Source of the DNA: Gammaproteobacteria bacterium
GTDB taxonomy: Bacteria; Pseudomonadota; Gammaproteobacteria; Burkholderiales; Gallionellaceae
Direction: 5' to 3'
DNA: 64,000 bases
Assembly (NCBI GenBank): GCA_018813765.1
Contig: JAHJBC010000006.1
Span: forward strand, 496,001-560,000
Translations under genes and position numbers: made by a program
The notes under the pieces: generated by a model
Seen by the model: the letters and a program-made list of their open reading frames with translations, nothing else
Database searches by the model: none
What the model was told of the DNA's origin: nothing
Shown: positions 43,462 to 53,024 of the stretch, in pieces
Numbering within the stretch: the first letter of the stretch is position 1
How the letters are laid out: each line of letters opens with the position of its first letter

Positions 43462-44487
43462 ATGAACAAGAAACTTATTGCAATCGCTGTGGCTGCTGCA
43501 CTGGCACCTGCTGCCGCAATGGCAGATATCACCGTCTATGGTCGCGTCCATGCATCGCTGGATTCCACCAGCGGTGTCGCTTCCAACACCAACAACCTGG
43601 CCCTCAACGACAACTCTTCACGTTTCGGCGTGAAGGGCAGCGAAGCGCTGGACGGCGGTCTGAGTGCGTTGTTTCAGTTGGAGACCGGCGTGAGCTATAG
43701 TGGTACCGCCACGACATTCGCCAACGGTAATCGTGACAGCTACATCGGCCTGACCGGCGGATTCGGCACCTTCCTGGCCGGCCGTCTGCCTGCAGCCAAC
43801 CAGTTTGTATACGACTCCAACCTGTTCGGCGACCAGTTGGGTGATGCGGCCAACTTCACCAATGTTGGCACTCCGGGTCGCGCCACCAGCGCATTACACT
43901 ATGTGGCCCCTGCCTTCGGCCCCGTGACAGTGGCGCTGACCGTGTTGACAGCATCTGCTATGAGTGACAATGGCCTGGCTCCGGGCAAGACCAGCCCCGG
44001 CATCAAGGTGAGTTATGCCGACAATGGCGTGACGGCCAGCCTGACCACATTCAGCCTGTCCAATGGTGCTGCATCTGAAACCAAGATGGCGCCGCTGTCG
44101 CTGGCTGGTAGCTACGACTTCGGCATGGGCAAGGTATCGGCGCAGTACGTCAAGGCCAAGACCACCGTTGGCGGGGCGGATGCCAACACCACCAAGGTGA
44201 TCAACGTGGGCGCATCGTTCAAGGTGTCGGACAATGACACGGCCAAGGTGCAGATATCCAAGGCCAGCGAAAGCCTGTCCGCAGCATCTGACGGCGCCAC
44301 CATGCTGGCAGTCGGTTTTGATCATGCACTGTCCAAGAAGACCGGCGTGTATGTGGTCTACGCCAAGGTCAGCAACGATGCCGCAGGTACTTACACCATG
44401 GATAACTGGGGTCACCAGTCTCGTTTGACTGTGGCTGCCGGCGAGGATCCTTCCGGCTTCGGCGTTGGTCTGACTCACAACTTCTGA
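43462..44487 (+). CDS. Gram-negative trimeric-type porin
   Basis: 341 residues with a signal peptide (cleavage AMA-DITVYG). Typical betaproteobacterial general porin: starts DITVYGRVHASLDS, contains SRFGVKGSEALDGGLSALFQLE and ends in Phe (VGLTHNF). Permits diffusion of small anions. The sigma-54 promoter and shared upstream dyad suggest it serves uptake for the molybdoenzyme operon at 51438. Confidence 0.9.
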   Translation: MNKKLIAIAVAAALAPAAAMADITVYGRVHASLDSTSGVASNTNNLALNDNSSRFGVKGSEALDGGLSALFQLETGVSYSGTATTFANGNRDSYIGLTGGFGTFLAGRLPAANQFVYDSNLFGDQLGDAANFTNVGTPGRATSALHYVAPAFGPVTVALTVLTASAMSDNGLAPGKTSPGIKVSYADNGVTASLTTFSLSNGAASETKMAPLSLAGSYDFGMGKVSAQYVKAKTTVGGADANTTKVINVGASFKVSDNDTAKVQISKASESLSAASDGATMLAVGFDHALSKKTGVYVVYAKVSNDAAGTYTMDNWGHQSRLTVAAGEDPSGFGVGLTHNF

Positions 44488-44532
44488 TGTCGCGCAGGGG
44501 TAACCCTGCCTGGTGTGCAGAAGCGTAGTATC

Positions 44533-44565
44533 GAACGGGCATCTTCGGATGCCCGTTCATTTTTA
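44533..44565 (+). terminator. Terminator after the porin
   Basis: Perfect 11-bp stem GAACGGGCATC / GATGCCCGTTC closed by a TTCG tetraloop and followed by a T-rich run. Confidence 0.9.
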
Positions 44566-44607
44566 TTTCAACGAGAGTGGAATACGTGACTCGTCGGCAC
44601 GCGCGGG

Positions 44608-44850
44608 TCAGTCTGGTGAGGCCAGCCACCCCTCGATCTTGCTGCGATCCGGCACTCCGCCGGCATGGACCACCTTGCCGTCGATCACCACACCGGGCGT
44701 GGACATCACACCGTAGCTCATGATCTGCTGAAGGTCTTCCACCTTCTCCAGTGCTATCGCCATGCCATTGGTCTTTGCCGCGTCCTCGATCAGTTTCAGC
44801 GTGGTCTTGCAGTTGGCACAGCCCGTACCGAGCACCTTGATGTTCTTCAT
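44608..44850 (-). CDS. Thioredoxin-like small redox protein
   Basis: 80 residues with the redox motif CANC near residue 11 and the cis-Pro region MSTPGVVIDGKVVHAGGVP. Matches the 'small redox-active disulfide protein' family that often pairs with YraQ/ArsP-type permeases. GGAG RBS. Last gene of the sigma factor-permease run; 14 bp after the permease. Confidence 0.88.
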   Translation of the reverse strand: MKNIKVLGTGCANCKTTLKLIEDAAKTNGMAIALEKVEDLQQIMSYGVMSTPGVVIDGKVVHAGGVPDRSKIEGWLASPD

Positions 44851-44864
44851 GACTTCTCCTTTCG

Positions 44865-45902
44865 TTACAAAACCAGATTGAATACATAACCCACGACCAA
44901 GATGCCGGTCGCAACCACGCCGACAAAGGTGACGATCAGGCGCAACTTCAACACCTTGCGCAGGATGATCATCTCGGGCAGGGACAAGGCGATCACGCTC
45001 ATCATGAAGGCAAGCACTGTCCCCAGTGCCGCTCCTTTGCTCAGCAGTGCCTCGACGATGGGAATGATGCCTGCTGCATTGGTGTACATGGGCACACCGA
45101 TCAGCACCGCCAGCGGCACCGACCACCAGGCATCCCTGCCCATGAAACTTGCCAGGTAATCCTGTGGCACATAACCGTGGATGCCCGCCCCGATCGCGAT
45201 ACCGGCAAGGATGTAAGGCCAGACCTTGCCGACGATCTCGCGCACGCTGGCAAAGCCGGCCTGAATCCGTTCCGGCAGCCCCAGTTCGTTGTTTACCCCG
45301 CCAGCCTGGATATGCGGCATGTTGCGCACCCAGTCTTCCAGATGTGCTTCCATTTTCAAGCGCCCGATGATGTAACCCGCCACGATGGCCACCGTCAGGC
45401 CCAGCCCCAGATAGAGGGCGGCGATCTTCCAGCCGAACAGGGCGAACAGCAGCGTGAGCGCGACCTCGTTCACCATGGGCGCCGAGATCAGGAAAGAGAA
45501 GGTCACCCCCAACGGTACGCCCGCCTGCACGAAACCGATGAACAAGGGCACGGCAGAACAGGAGCAGAACGGGGTGACGATGCCCAATGTCGCGGCCAGC
45601 ACGTTACCCACCCCTTCGTGCCGCCCGGCCAGCAGGGCCCGCGTCCGTTCCGGGGTGAAGTAGGAATTGACCATGCCCATCACGAATACGATACCGGCCA
45701 GCAACAGCAACACCTTGGGTGTATCGTAAAGGAAGAATTGCAGCGCTCCGCCCAGGCGGCTGGTCCGGTCGACGGGCAACAGGGACATGGCATGCTCCGA
45801 GATCGGGGCCAATGACTGGTACAAGGCAAGCCACGCCGCTGCCGCCAACGGCAGGAAGACGCGGGGATATCGAAGCGGTAACCGGGTTCCGGGAAAGGTC
45901 AT
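44865..45902 (-). CDS. YraQ/ArsP-type (DUF318) permease
   Basis: 345 residues, about nine membrane helices. The family motif TPFCSCSAVPLFIGF carries the metalloid/metal-binding cysteines. Members export organoarsenicals, copper or unknown compounds. The ATG at 45902 follows AGGAG. Neighbours (sigma factor upstream, thioredoxin-like downstream) imply a stress-induced redox-linked efflux module; the substrate is unknown. Confidence 0.85.
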   Translation of the reverse strand: MTFPGTRLPLRYPRVFLPLAAAAWLALYQSLAPISEHAMSLLPVDRTSRLGGALQFFLYDTPKVLLLLAGIVFVMGMVNSYFTPERTRALLAGRHEGVGNVLAATLGIVTPFCSCSAVPLFIGFVQAGVPLGVTFSFLISAPMVNEVALTLLFALFGWKIAALYLGLGLTVAIVAGYIIGRLKMEAHLEDWVRNMPHIQAGGVNNELGLPERIQAGFASVREIVGKVWPYILAGIAIGAGIHGYVPQDYLASFMGRDAWWSVPLAVLIGVPMYTNAAGIIPIVEALLSKGAALGTVLAFMMSVIALSLPEMIILRKVLKLRLIVTFVGVVATGILVVGYVFNLVL

Positions 45903-45984
45903 TGCATGGTTCTCCTGAGGGCAGATTCGAGCGCAGCTTGCGCTCCTGCCAAGGAGACGAATGAATCCGGAAAAGGATGCACGA

Positions 45985-46521
45985 TCAGCTGCGCGGAACG
46001 TGCCCTTCCACCTGCCCTTCCTCGTCAAAGCTCACCTGACAATTCCTTGTCATCGTCACTCGCATCCGCTGCCTGGCGCGCAGCAGGCGCGACTTGGCGG
46101 CGGACAACGTCAAGCCATGACTATCGGCGTAGGCCTGCTGCTTGATGCCGTTCAGGTCGCATTGCTCGATGATGTCCCGGTCCCCGGCTGACAGTTCCTG
46201 CAATACACGGCCGACGCATTCAGACAGTGCAGCCACCGGCGCCACATGCGATTCCTGCTCGGGAATATCCTCCGGCACCTCGTCCCAATCCCGCTTCATG
46301 CGGTGAAGGTCCACCAGCGCATTGCGGGCCACCTGGAACAGCCATGCACGCGAATTCTCAAGGCTGCAAAACTCCGCCCCCTGGCGCATCGCCTTGACGA
46401 AGACTTCCTGCAACAGGTCTTCGGCGGCATGCCGGTCGCCCATGCGGTGACTCAGATAATTGCGCAGTTCCGCCTCGTGGGCTCGCCATGCGGTCATGAC
46501 GCAGGAATAGGAGGCATTCAT
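45985..46521 (-). CDS. ECF-type RNA polymerase sigma factor (SigZ-like)
   Basis: 178 residues. Region 2 has AAEDLLQEVFVKAM and SRAWLFQVARNALVD; region 4 has ELSAGDRDIIEQCDLNGIKQQAYADSHGLTLSAAKSRLLRARQR. The start at 46521 gives the standard length; upstream extension has no support. SigZ-type factors often neighbour thiol and permease genes. It probably drives the permease genes. No anti-sigma factor is visible; a Cys-containing tail follows region 4. Confidence 0.88.
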   Translation of the reverse strand: MNASYSCVMTAWRAHEAELRNYLSHRMGDRHAAEDLLQEVFVKAMRQGAEFCSLENSRAWLFQVARNALVDLHRMKRDWDEVPEDIPEQESHVAPVAALSECVGRVLQELSAGDRDIIEQCDLNGIKQQAYADSHGLTLSAAKSRLLRARQRMRVTMTRNCQVSFDEEGQVEGHVPRS

Positions 46522-46571
46522 GTTTCTGCGACTTTCATCTGAAGCGTACCGAAGTTCACCTTGCTCCCGTT

Positions 46572-47948
<1,377 letters not shown>

Positions 47949-49375
47949 GTGTTTTATCCAACGGCAATTGTACGGTGAACTGGGTGTGGTCGGGCTCGCT
48001 TTGTACCGTGATGAGGCCGCCCAACTGCTGCACGATCTGGTAGATCACCCACAGGCCGAGTCCGTTCCCTTCCTCGCGCAGCGAAGTGAACGGTTCGAAC
48101 AGGTAGGAGACCTTGTCCTGCGGGATATGCGAACCGTCGTTGATCACATCGATGAACAGGTGTTCGCTGTCGCGGAAGATGCGCAGGCGGACATGGCCGT
48201 GGGGCTGGGTGGCCTGGAACGCATTGAGCAGCAGGTTGATGATGACTTGGCGCACCAGCGTGGAAGATATCGGCTGAGCTTCCAGGATGTCGACCTCGTG
48301 GGTGAAATCGATATGTTTCTTTTCCGTGTCCGGCTGCACCAGCGTGCAGATGTCGGCCACGTCGTTGAGGTCGAACGGGCGCGTCTGAGCCTTGGCCTCG
48401 ACCAGCAAGGCGGCTACTGTTTCCTTGATCTGCAGCAATCCGCGTTCGAGGATGGACAGCGTCTTCAGCGTGAGCGGGTCCTGCTCGCCGTGACGCTTGA
48501 AAGTGCTGACAGCATTGAGCATGCCGCCAAGCGGGTTGTTGATCTCGTGCGCCACACCCGCCGCCAGGCGGCCCAGCGCGGCCAGCCGGTCCGAGGTGAT
48601 GACCTGCTGCTGCAACTGCTCCTTTTCCTTCAGTTCGCCCAGCATCGCCTTGAAGGATTTTGCCAGCATGCCGATCTCGTCCCTGGATTCTTCCAGCTTG
48701 ATCTCTTCCGGTTCGGGCAGGTGCGGGCCAATCCTGTTCATGGCGTCGGACAGTTGCAACAGCGGCTCGGCCATACGTCTGCCCCAGTACACGCCGAGCG
48801 GCAGCAATGCGGTCAGCACCAGCAGCGTGATCAGGATGGCGTCTCTGGCCAGGCTGCGCAGCCGCGCCGAGAACGGCGTCTTCGAGTAGTTCATGATCAG
48901 CGTGCCAATGCGGATGCCGTCGGATTTGATCGGGACCAGCAGGAACAGCGCGTTCGAGGCGGGTGAGTCGATCACCTGCAAGTCCTCAGGCCATTTCTGC
49001 GGGTGGAGGGTCAGGTAGCTCGCCAGCGCGGGGTCGCTGATGGCGGGGTGCTGCATCATCGGGAACAGGTCGGGCCGGTTCGAGACATATATCTGGTTGT
49101 TGCGGTCCAGCACGAGCAGGTATTCCGCCGACTGGTCCGTGGCCTGCAGCGAGGGCGAACGGAACGGGAGGTTGACCACTTCGAAGGCGCGCCAGACATC
49201 GTCGTGCAGAATGGGTTCGATCAGCGTGTCGGCCACCAGTCCGCCGACGCGGGTGGCGCTCGCGATCAGATTCTGGCGCAGGTCTTCGGTGCTGCGATAG
49301 ACCAGCACCGAGGCCAGTACACTGGCGGTGACGATGACCAGGGCCGTCACACGCAGCGGGATCTTGTAATCAAGG

Positions 49376-50254
49376 CTAACGTCTTTTAGGTGCAGCATCG
49401 CGCCGTTTCTCGATGAAGTCGGACATCTCCGCGATGCCGTCGAACAGGCCCGGTTCGCCGTACACGAAACCATCCAGATTGAGGATGGCCAGCATGGGCG
49501 CCCCTTCCGGGTCATGCACCATGTTGATCAGCGCGTTCTGCATGTCGAGGAACAACTGCTGCGAGACGGCGCGGTTGGATACGAATGGCGGGTGGCCGAA
49601 CTGCGGGGACTCGGCGACGATGCGGGTCTTGCCGGTCAGTTCCGGATGGGTGAACACCAGCGTGTCCCACACGTAACCGTCCACGGCACCGCCCTGGGCC
49701 AGCCCGCTGGCCACCGCTTCCACCACCTTGCGGTGACTCCATGTGTAAAAGGTCTTGGTGAAATAGGTCGCGGAGGTCTCGCCTTTTTTGGCCAGCAGAT
49801 ACTCGGGGTAGAGGTGTCCTGAATTTGAATCGGGATCGGAGAAGGCGAAGATCTTGCCGCGCAGATCCGAGATCGAGCGCGTCTGTTTGTCCGCAGTCGA
49901 CACGATGATATAGGACTGGTAAAGCGGTTCACCCTTGTACAGCGGAACGGCAAGCAGCCGGAAATATTCCATATTGCGCACATAGGGGTAGCCGCACAGC
50001 CAGGCGAAATCGAGCTTGCCTTCGCGCAGCATGTCGACCACCTCGCGGTAACTGCCGCGCTGCACGAAGATCACGGGGCGCTGCATGCGATTTTCGAGAT
50101 AGGCGCGCCAGGCGTTCACAAACTTGGCCTGGTCGTCCAGGAATACCGGGGTCAGGCCGATGCGCACCGGTGCCGGGGGCTGCTTTTCGACGGCCTGTGC
50201 CGGCAATGCCAGCAGCAGGAACAGGCACAGCATCGCACGCAGCAGATCAGCCAT
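49376..50254 (-). CDS. PhnD-like periplasmic binding protein of the sensory operon
   Basis: 292 residues with a signal peptide ending LPAQA. PhnD/oxyanion-binding fold: VRIGLTPVFLDDQAKFVNAW, FAWLCGYPYV and FAFSDPDSNSGHLYPEY. No ABC transporter genes accompany it. With the downstream kinase and NtrC-type regulator it recalls AioX-AioS-AioR and ArxX-S-R sensory systems for arsenite. GGGAG lies 6 bp before the chosen ATG. The ligand here is unknown. Confidence 0.87.
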   Translation of the reverse strand: MADLLRAMLCLFLLLALPAQAVEKQPPAPVRIGLTPVFLDDQAKFVNAWRAYLENRMQRPVIFVQRGSYREVVDMLREGKLDFAWLCGYPYVRNMEYFRLLAVPLYKGEPLYQSYIIVSTADKQTRSISDLRGKIFAFSDPDSNSGHLYPEYLLAKKGETSATYFTKTFYTWSHRKVVEAVASGLAQGGAVDGYVWDTLVFTHPELTGKTRIVAESPQFGHPPFVSNRAVSQQLFLDMQNALINMVHDPEGAPMLAILNLDGFVYGEPGLFDGIAEMSDFIEKRRDAAPKRR

Positions 50255-51059
50255 GCTGCGCTCCCGCAACTGAAAGGCCGGATTCACGGATGCCGTCGCT
50301 GCAAACGCTGCAGGCCGGGTCCCTGCTCATCCGCGTCTGCAGGATGTTCATGTCGAGGGCATTGAAGCTGAGCAGTTTTCCGCTCAAGCCATGATCGATG
50401 CCCATCAGCAATTTGAGGGCCTCGGCTGCCTGCAGGGTGCCGACGATGCCGACCAGCGGGGCGAACACGCCGGTTGTGGCGCAGCGCAGCTCGGCCGCCT
50501 GCAGATCTTCGGGGAACAGACAGTTGTAGCAGGGCGAGTCGTCGCGGCGGAAATCGTATACCGCGACCTGGCCGTGGAACTGCACGGCTGCGCCGGAAAC
50601 CAGCGGCTTGCGCAGGCGCAGGCAGGCACGGTTGACGGCATAACGCGTATCGAAATTGTCGCTGCAATCCAGCACCACATCGGTTTGCGCGATCAGTTCG
50701 TTCAGTTGTTTTTCGTCGGCGCGGATCGGCAGGGCGAAACATTCCACATCCGGGTTGATGTCGTGCAGCGCATTCTTTGCCGAGGCGACCTTGGACTGGC
50801 CGACGGTCGAAGTGCGGTGGATGATCTGGCGTTGCAGGTTGCTGAAATCCACCGTGTCGTGGTCGCACAGGGTCAGATGGCCGACGCCGCTGGCTGCCAG
50901 ATACAGCGCGGCGGGCGAACCCAGCCCGCCCAGCCCGATGATGAGTGCGCGCGCATCCAGCAGTCTCTGCTGTCCCTCGATGCCGATCTCACCCAACAGG
51001 ATGTGACGGCTGTACCGCATCAGTTGCTGATCGTTCATGGTGGAAATCTGATTTTCCAT
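50247..51059 (-). CDS. moeB: MoeB/ThiF-type adenylyltransferase
   Basis: 270 residues. ATP site IIGLGGLGSPAALYLAASGVG near 45; catalytic Asp/Arg in CDHDTVDFSNLQRQI; zinc cysteines CYNC and CSVC. It activates the MoaD C-terminus for molybdopterin synthesis, though HesA/ThiF roles cannot be excluded. Start by AGGA at 51059; ATG 51038 is the alternative. It heads the sensory operon, 378 bp from and divergent to the molybdoenzyme. Confidence 0.86.
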   Translation of the reverse strand: MENQISTMNDQQLMRYSRHILLGEIGIEGQQRLLDARALIIGLGGLGSPAALYLAASGVGHLTLCDHDTVDFSNLQRQIIHRTSTVGQSKVASAKNALHDINPDVECFALPIRADEKQLNELIAQTDVVLDCSDNFDTRYAVNRACLRLRKPLVSGAAVQFHGQVAVYDFRRDDSPCYNCLFPEDLQAAELRCATTGVFAPLVGIVGTLQAAEALKLLMGIDHGLSGKLLSFNALDMNILQTRMSRDPACSVCSDGIRESGLSVAGAQHG

Positions 51060-51203
51060 AAATCCTGCGTTCATGTTTATCGGGTGGCTGCGATCACGTT
51101 GATCATGTTGATTGTGTTTCAGTCGCAATAACTATACCACCTCAATGCAGGCGGGCATGCCGAAGCAACAATGTGATCACGCTAGCGGGGTGACAGGCAG
51201 GTT

Positions 51204-51241
51204 ATTACCAAACGGTAATTGTGCCGGGACGGAAAGGTAAT
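51204..51241. promoter_or_regulatory. Candidate enhancer site in the moeB / molybdoenzyme divergent region
   Basis: ATTACC-AAAC-GGTAAT at 51204-51219 is a 6-bp dyad with the same spacing as the porin site. A half-site GGTAAT follows at 51236-51241, 22 bp (two turns) on. It lies about 90 bp upstream of the sigma-54 promoter and could also autoregulate the divergent sensory operon. Confidence 0.65.
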
Positions 51242-51292
51242 GATTTTCCGTAGCGGGGTTGTGTGCAATTTCGCAAAAGCCAATAAAACAGC

Positions 51293-51306
51293 TTGATATC
51301 GATCAT
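51293..51306 (+). promoter_or_regulatory. FNR/ANR-like box abutting the sigma-54 -24 element
   Basis: TTGAT-ATCG-ATCAT differs from the FNR consensus TTGAT-N4-ATCAA only at the last base, and that base is the first T of the -24 element. Binding would occlude or tune the promoter in response to oxygen. Confidence 0.5.
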
Positions 51307-51321
51307 GGCATGAGAAGTGCT
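51306..51321 (+). promoter_or_regulatory. Sigma-54 promoter of the molybdoenzyme operon
   Basis: TGGCAT-GAGAA-GTGCT keeps the exact GG-N10-GC spacing, with two departures from consensus. Predicted start near 51332, about 105 bases before the first gene. The rest of 51129-51437 holds only the sites listed here. Confidence 0.72.
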
Positions 51322-51437
51322 GAGTAGAAATGCGCGACATGCAGGCATGACCGGGGATGCCACTTCCCGGCTTTGCTCAATCAAGCGATGTAGCGGTTGG
51401 TATTCGGGGGAATTTACACTTTCAGGGAGATTTTCAG

Positions 51438-52142
51438 ATGAGTGAATTACGCATTTCATCGATAGAAACAAGGGGGGTGCCGGGCAAGAAGCGCTATGCC
51501 ATGGTGATCGACCTGCGTCGCTGCATCGGCTGCGACGCGTGCATGGTGGCCTGTAAGGCGGAGTTCGATGTTCCGCTGGGCGTGTTTCGCACCTGGGTGC
51601 CGTACAAGGTGATCGGCAAATATCCGACCGTGCGCAAGATGTTCCTGCCGCGCCTGTGCAACCACTGCGACGATCCTCCTTGCGTGCGTTCCTGTCCGGT
51701 TGGCGCCACCTACAAGGTGGACGACGGCGGTTTCGTGCTGCAGCACTACGACCGCTGTATCGGCTGCAAGGCGTGCATGGCTTCGTGCCCGTACAACGCG
51801 CGCTTCATGCTGCCCAAGCATCGCACCTATACCGACATCACCCGCGTCGTGGACAAATGCACCTTCTGTCACCACCGCGTGACGCAGGGTCTCGTGCCGG
51901 CCTGCGTGCAGACCTGTATCGGTCGTTCCCGCATCTTCGGCGACATGAATGATCCGTCCAGCGAAGTGGCTTATCTGGTGAACACCATGCCAACGCAGGT
52001 GTTGCGTCCGGAAGAAGGTACCAAGCCGCACGTGTTCTATATCGGCGCTGACCGCAACCACACCGAGATCGGTCGCAAGATATACGATCCGCAGAGTGCA
52101 ATCGAGCTCGAGCGTGATGTGTACAACCGGAATCATAGTTAA
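51438..52142 (+). CDS. Four-cluster FeS subunit of the molybdoenzyme (DmsB/PsrB/TtrB type)
   Basis: 234 residues with four Cys groups: CIGCDACMVAC, CNHCDDPPCVRSCP, CIGCKACMASCP and CTFCHHR...CVQTC. No Tat leader is visible, so it would be exported as a complex with the catalytic subunit. It passes electrons between the Mo subunit and the NrfD-type anchor. First gene after the sigma-54 promoter. Confidence 0.92.
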   Translation: MSELRISSIETRGVPGKKRYAMVIDLRRCIGCDACMVACKAEFDVPLGVFRTWVPYKVIGKYPTVRKMFLPRLCNHCDDPPCVRSCPVGATYKVDDGGFVLQHYDRCIGCKACMASCPYNARFMLPKHRTYTDITRVVDKCTFCHHRVTQGLVPACVQTCIGRSRIFGDMNDPSSEVAYLVNTMPTQVLRPEEGTKPHVFYIGADRNHTEIGRKIYDPQSAIELERDVYNRNHS

Positions 52143-52153
52143 GGGGGGGAATC

Positions 52154-53008
52154 ATGCTTGAATTCAATATTTTTCATCTGATGCCGTGGTCCGGTGCCTA
52201 TGCGATCTACTTCTTCGTGATCGGTATCGCCGCTGCCATGTTCTTCTTTTCGGCATTGTCCTGGTACCGGCCTGAGTTCCAGACCATCAGGACGCAGTCG
52301 TTCAACATCTCCTTCATCCTGCTGGCGGCGGGCGGTCTGCTGCTGATCGGCGACCTGACGCAGCCGTTGCGTTTCCTCAACATCATGAATCCGGCTTACC
52401 TTAACTTCTCGTCGCCGCTGGCGTGGGGTGGTCTGAACCTGATCTCGTTCGGCATCGTGTCCATCCTGTACTTCCTGGTCATGCGCAAGAACGACGAGGG
52501 CAACAGCCGCAAACTGGCGGTGGTCGGCGCCTTGCTGGCGCTGGGCCTGCCGATCTACACCGGCTTCGACCTGACCGTGCACCAGAACCGTCCGGTGTGG
52601 AACACGCCGCTGATGCCGGTGCTGTTCGTCGCGCTGTCGCTATTGTCCGGCGCGGCCGTGGCGACCTTCATCGCCAAGGGCGAGAAGCTGCTGGTGATGC
52701 TGCGTCGCTTCATGCTCTGGTCTGCCGGCGCGGTGGCCGCGATGCTGGTTTCCCTGCTTGGGACGACAGCCTACGGTGGCTCCGGTTCGGAACTGACTTT
52801 CATGTTCATGACCAGCGGCAGTCTGGGTGCGATCTTTGTCGGACTCGGCATCCTGGCCGGGACTGTTGCGCCGATCGCGGTATTGCTGACCAACTCCGGC
52901 AAACAGCAGGGCGGCATGATGCTGGCAGGCGCCTTGTTGCTGGTGGGCGGGATGGCCTTGCGCTATTCCATCCTGATCAGCGGGCAGATCGTCCAAACCT
53001 ACTATTAA
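52154..53008 (+). CDS. NrfD/PsrC-type membrane anchor of the molybdoenzyme
   Basis: 284 residues with eight predicted membrane helices and an N-terminal quinone-site region (MPWSGAYAIYFFVIGIAAAMFFFS). It links the periplasmic enzyme to the quinone pool. 11 bp after the FeS gene and 16 bp before the Mo gene. Confidence 0.9.
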   Translation: MLEFNIFHLMPWSGAYAIYFFVIGIAAAMFFFSALSWYRPEFQTIRTQSFNISFILLAAGGLLLIGDLTQPLRFLNIMNPAYLNFSSPLAWGGLNLISFGIVSILYFLVMRKNDEGNSRKLAVVGALLALGLPIYTGFDLTVHQNRPVWNTPLMPVLFVALSLLSGAAVATFIAKGEKLLVMLRRFMLWSAGAVAAMLVSLLGTTAYGGSGSELTFMFMTSGSLGAIFVGLGILAGTVAPIAVLLTNSGKQQGGMMLAGALLLVGGMALRYSILISGQIVQTYY

Positions 53009-53024
53009 GAACCGGGAGACTGAT

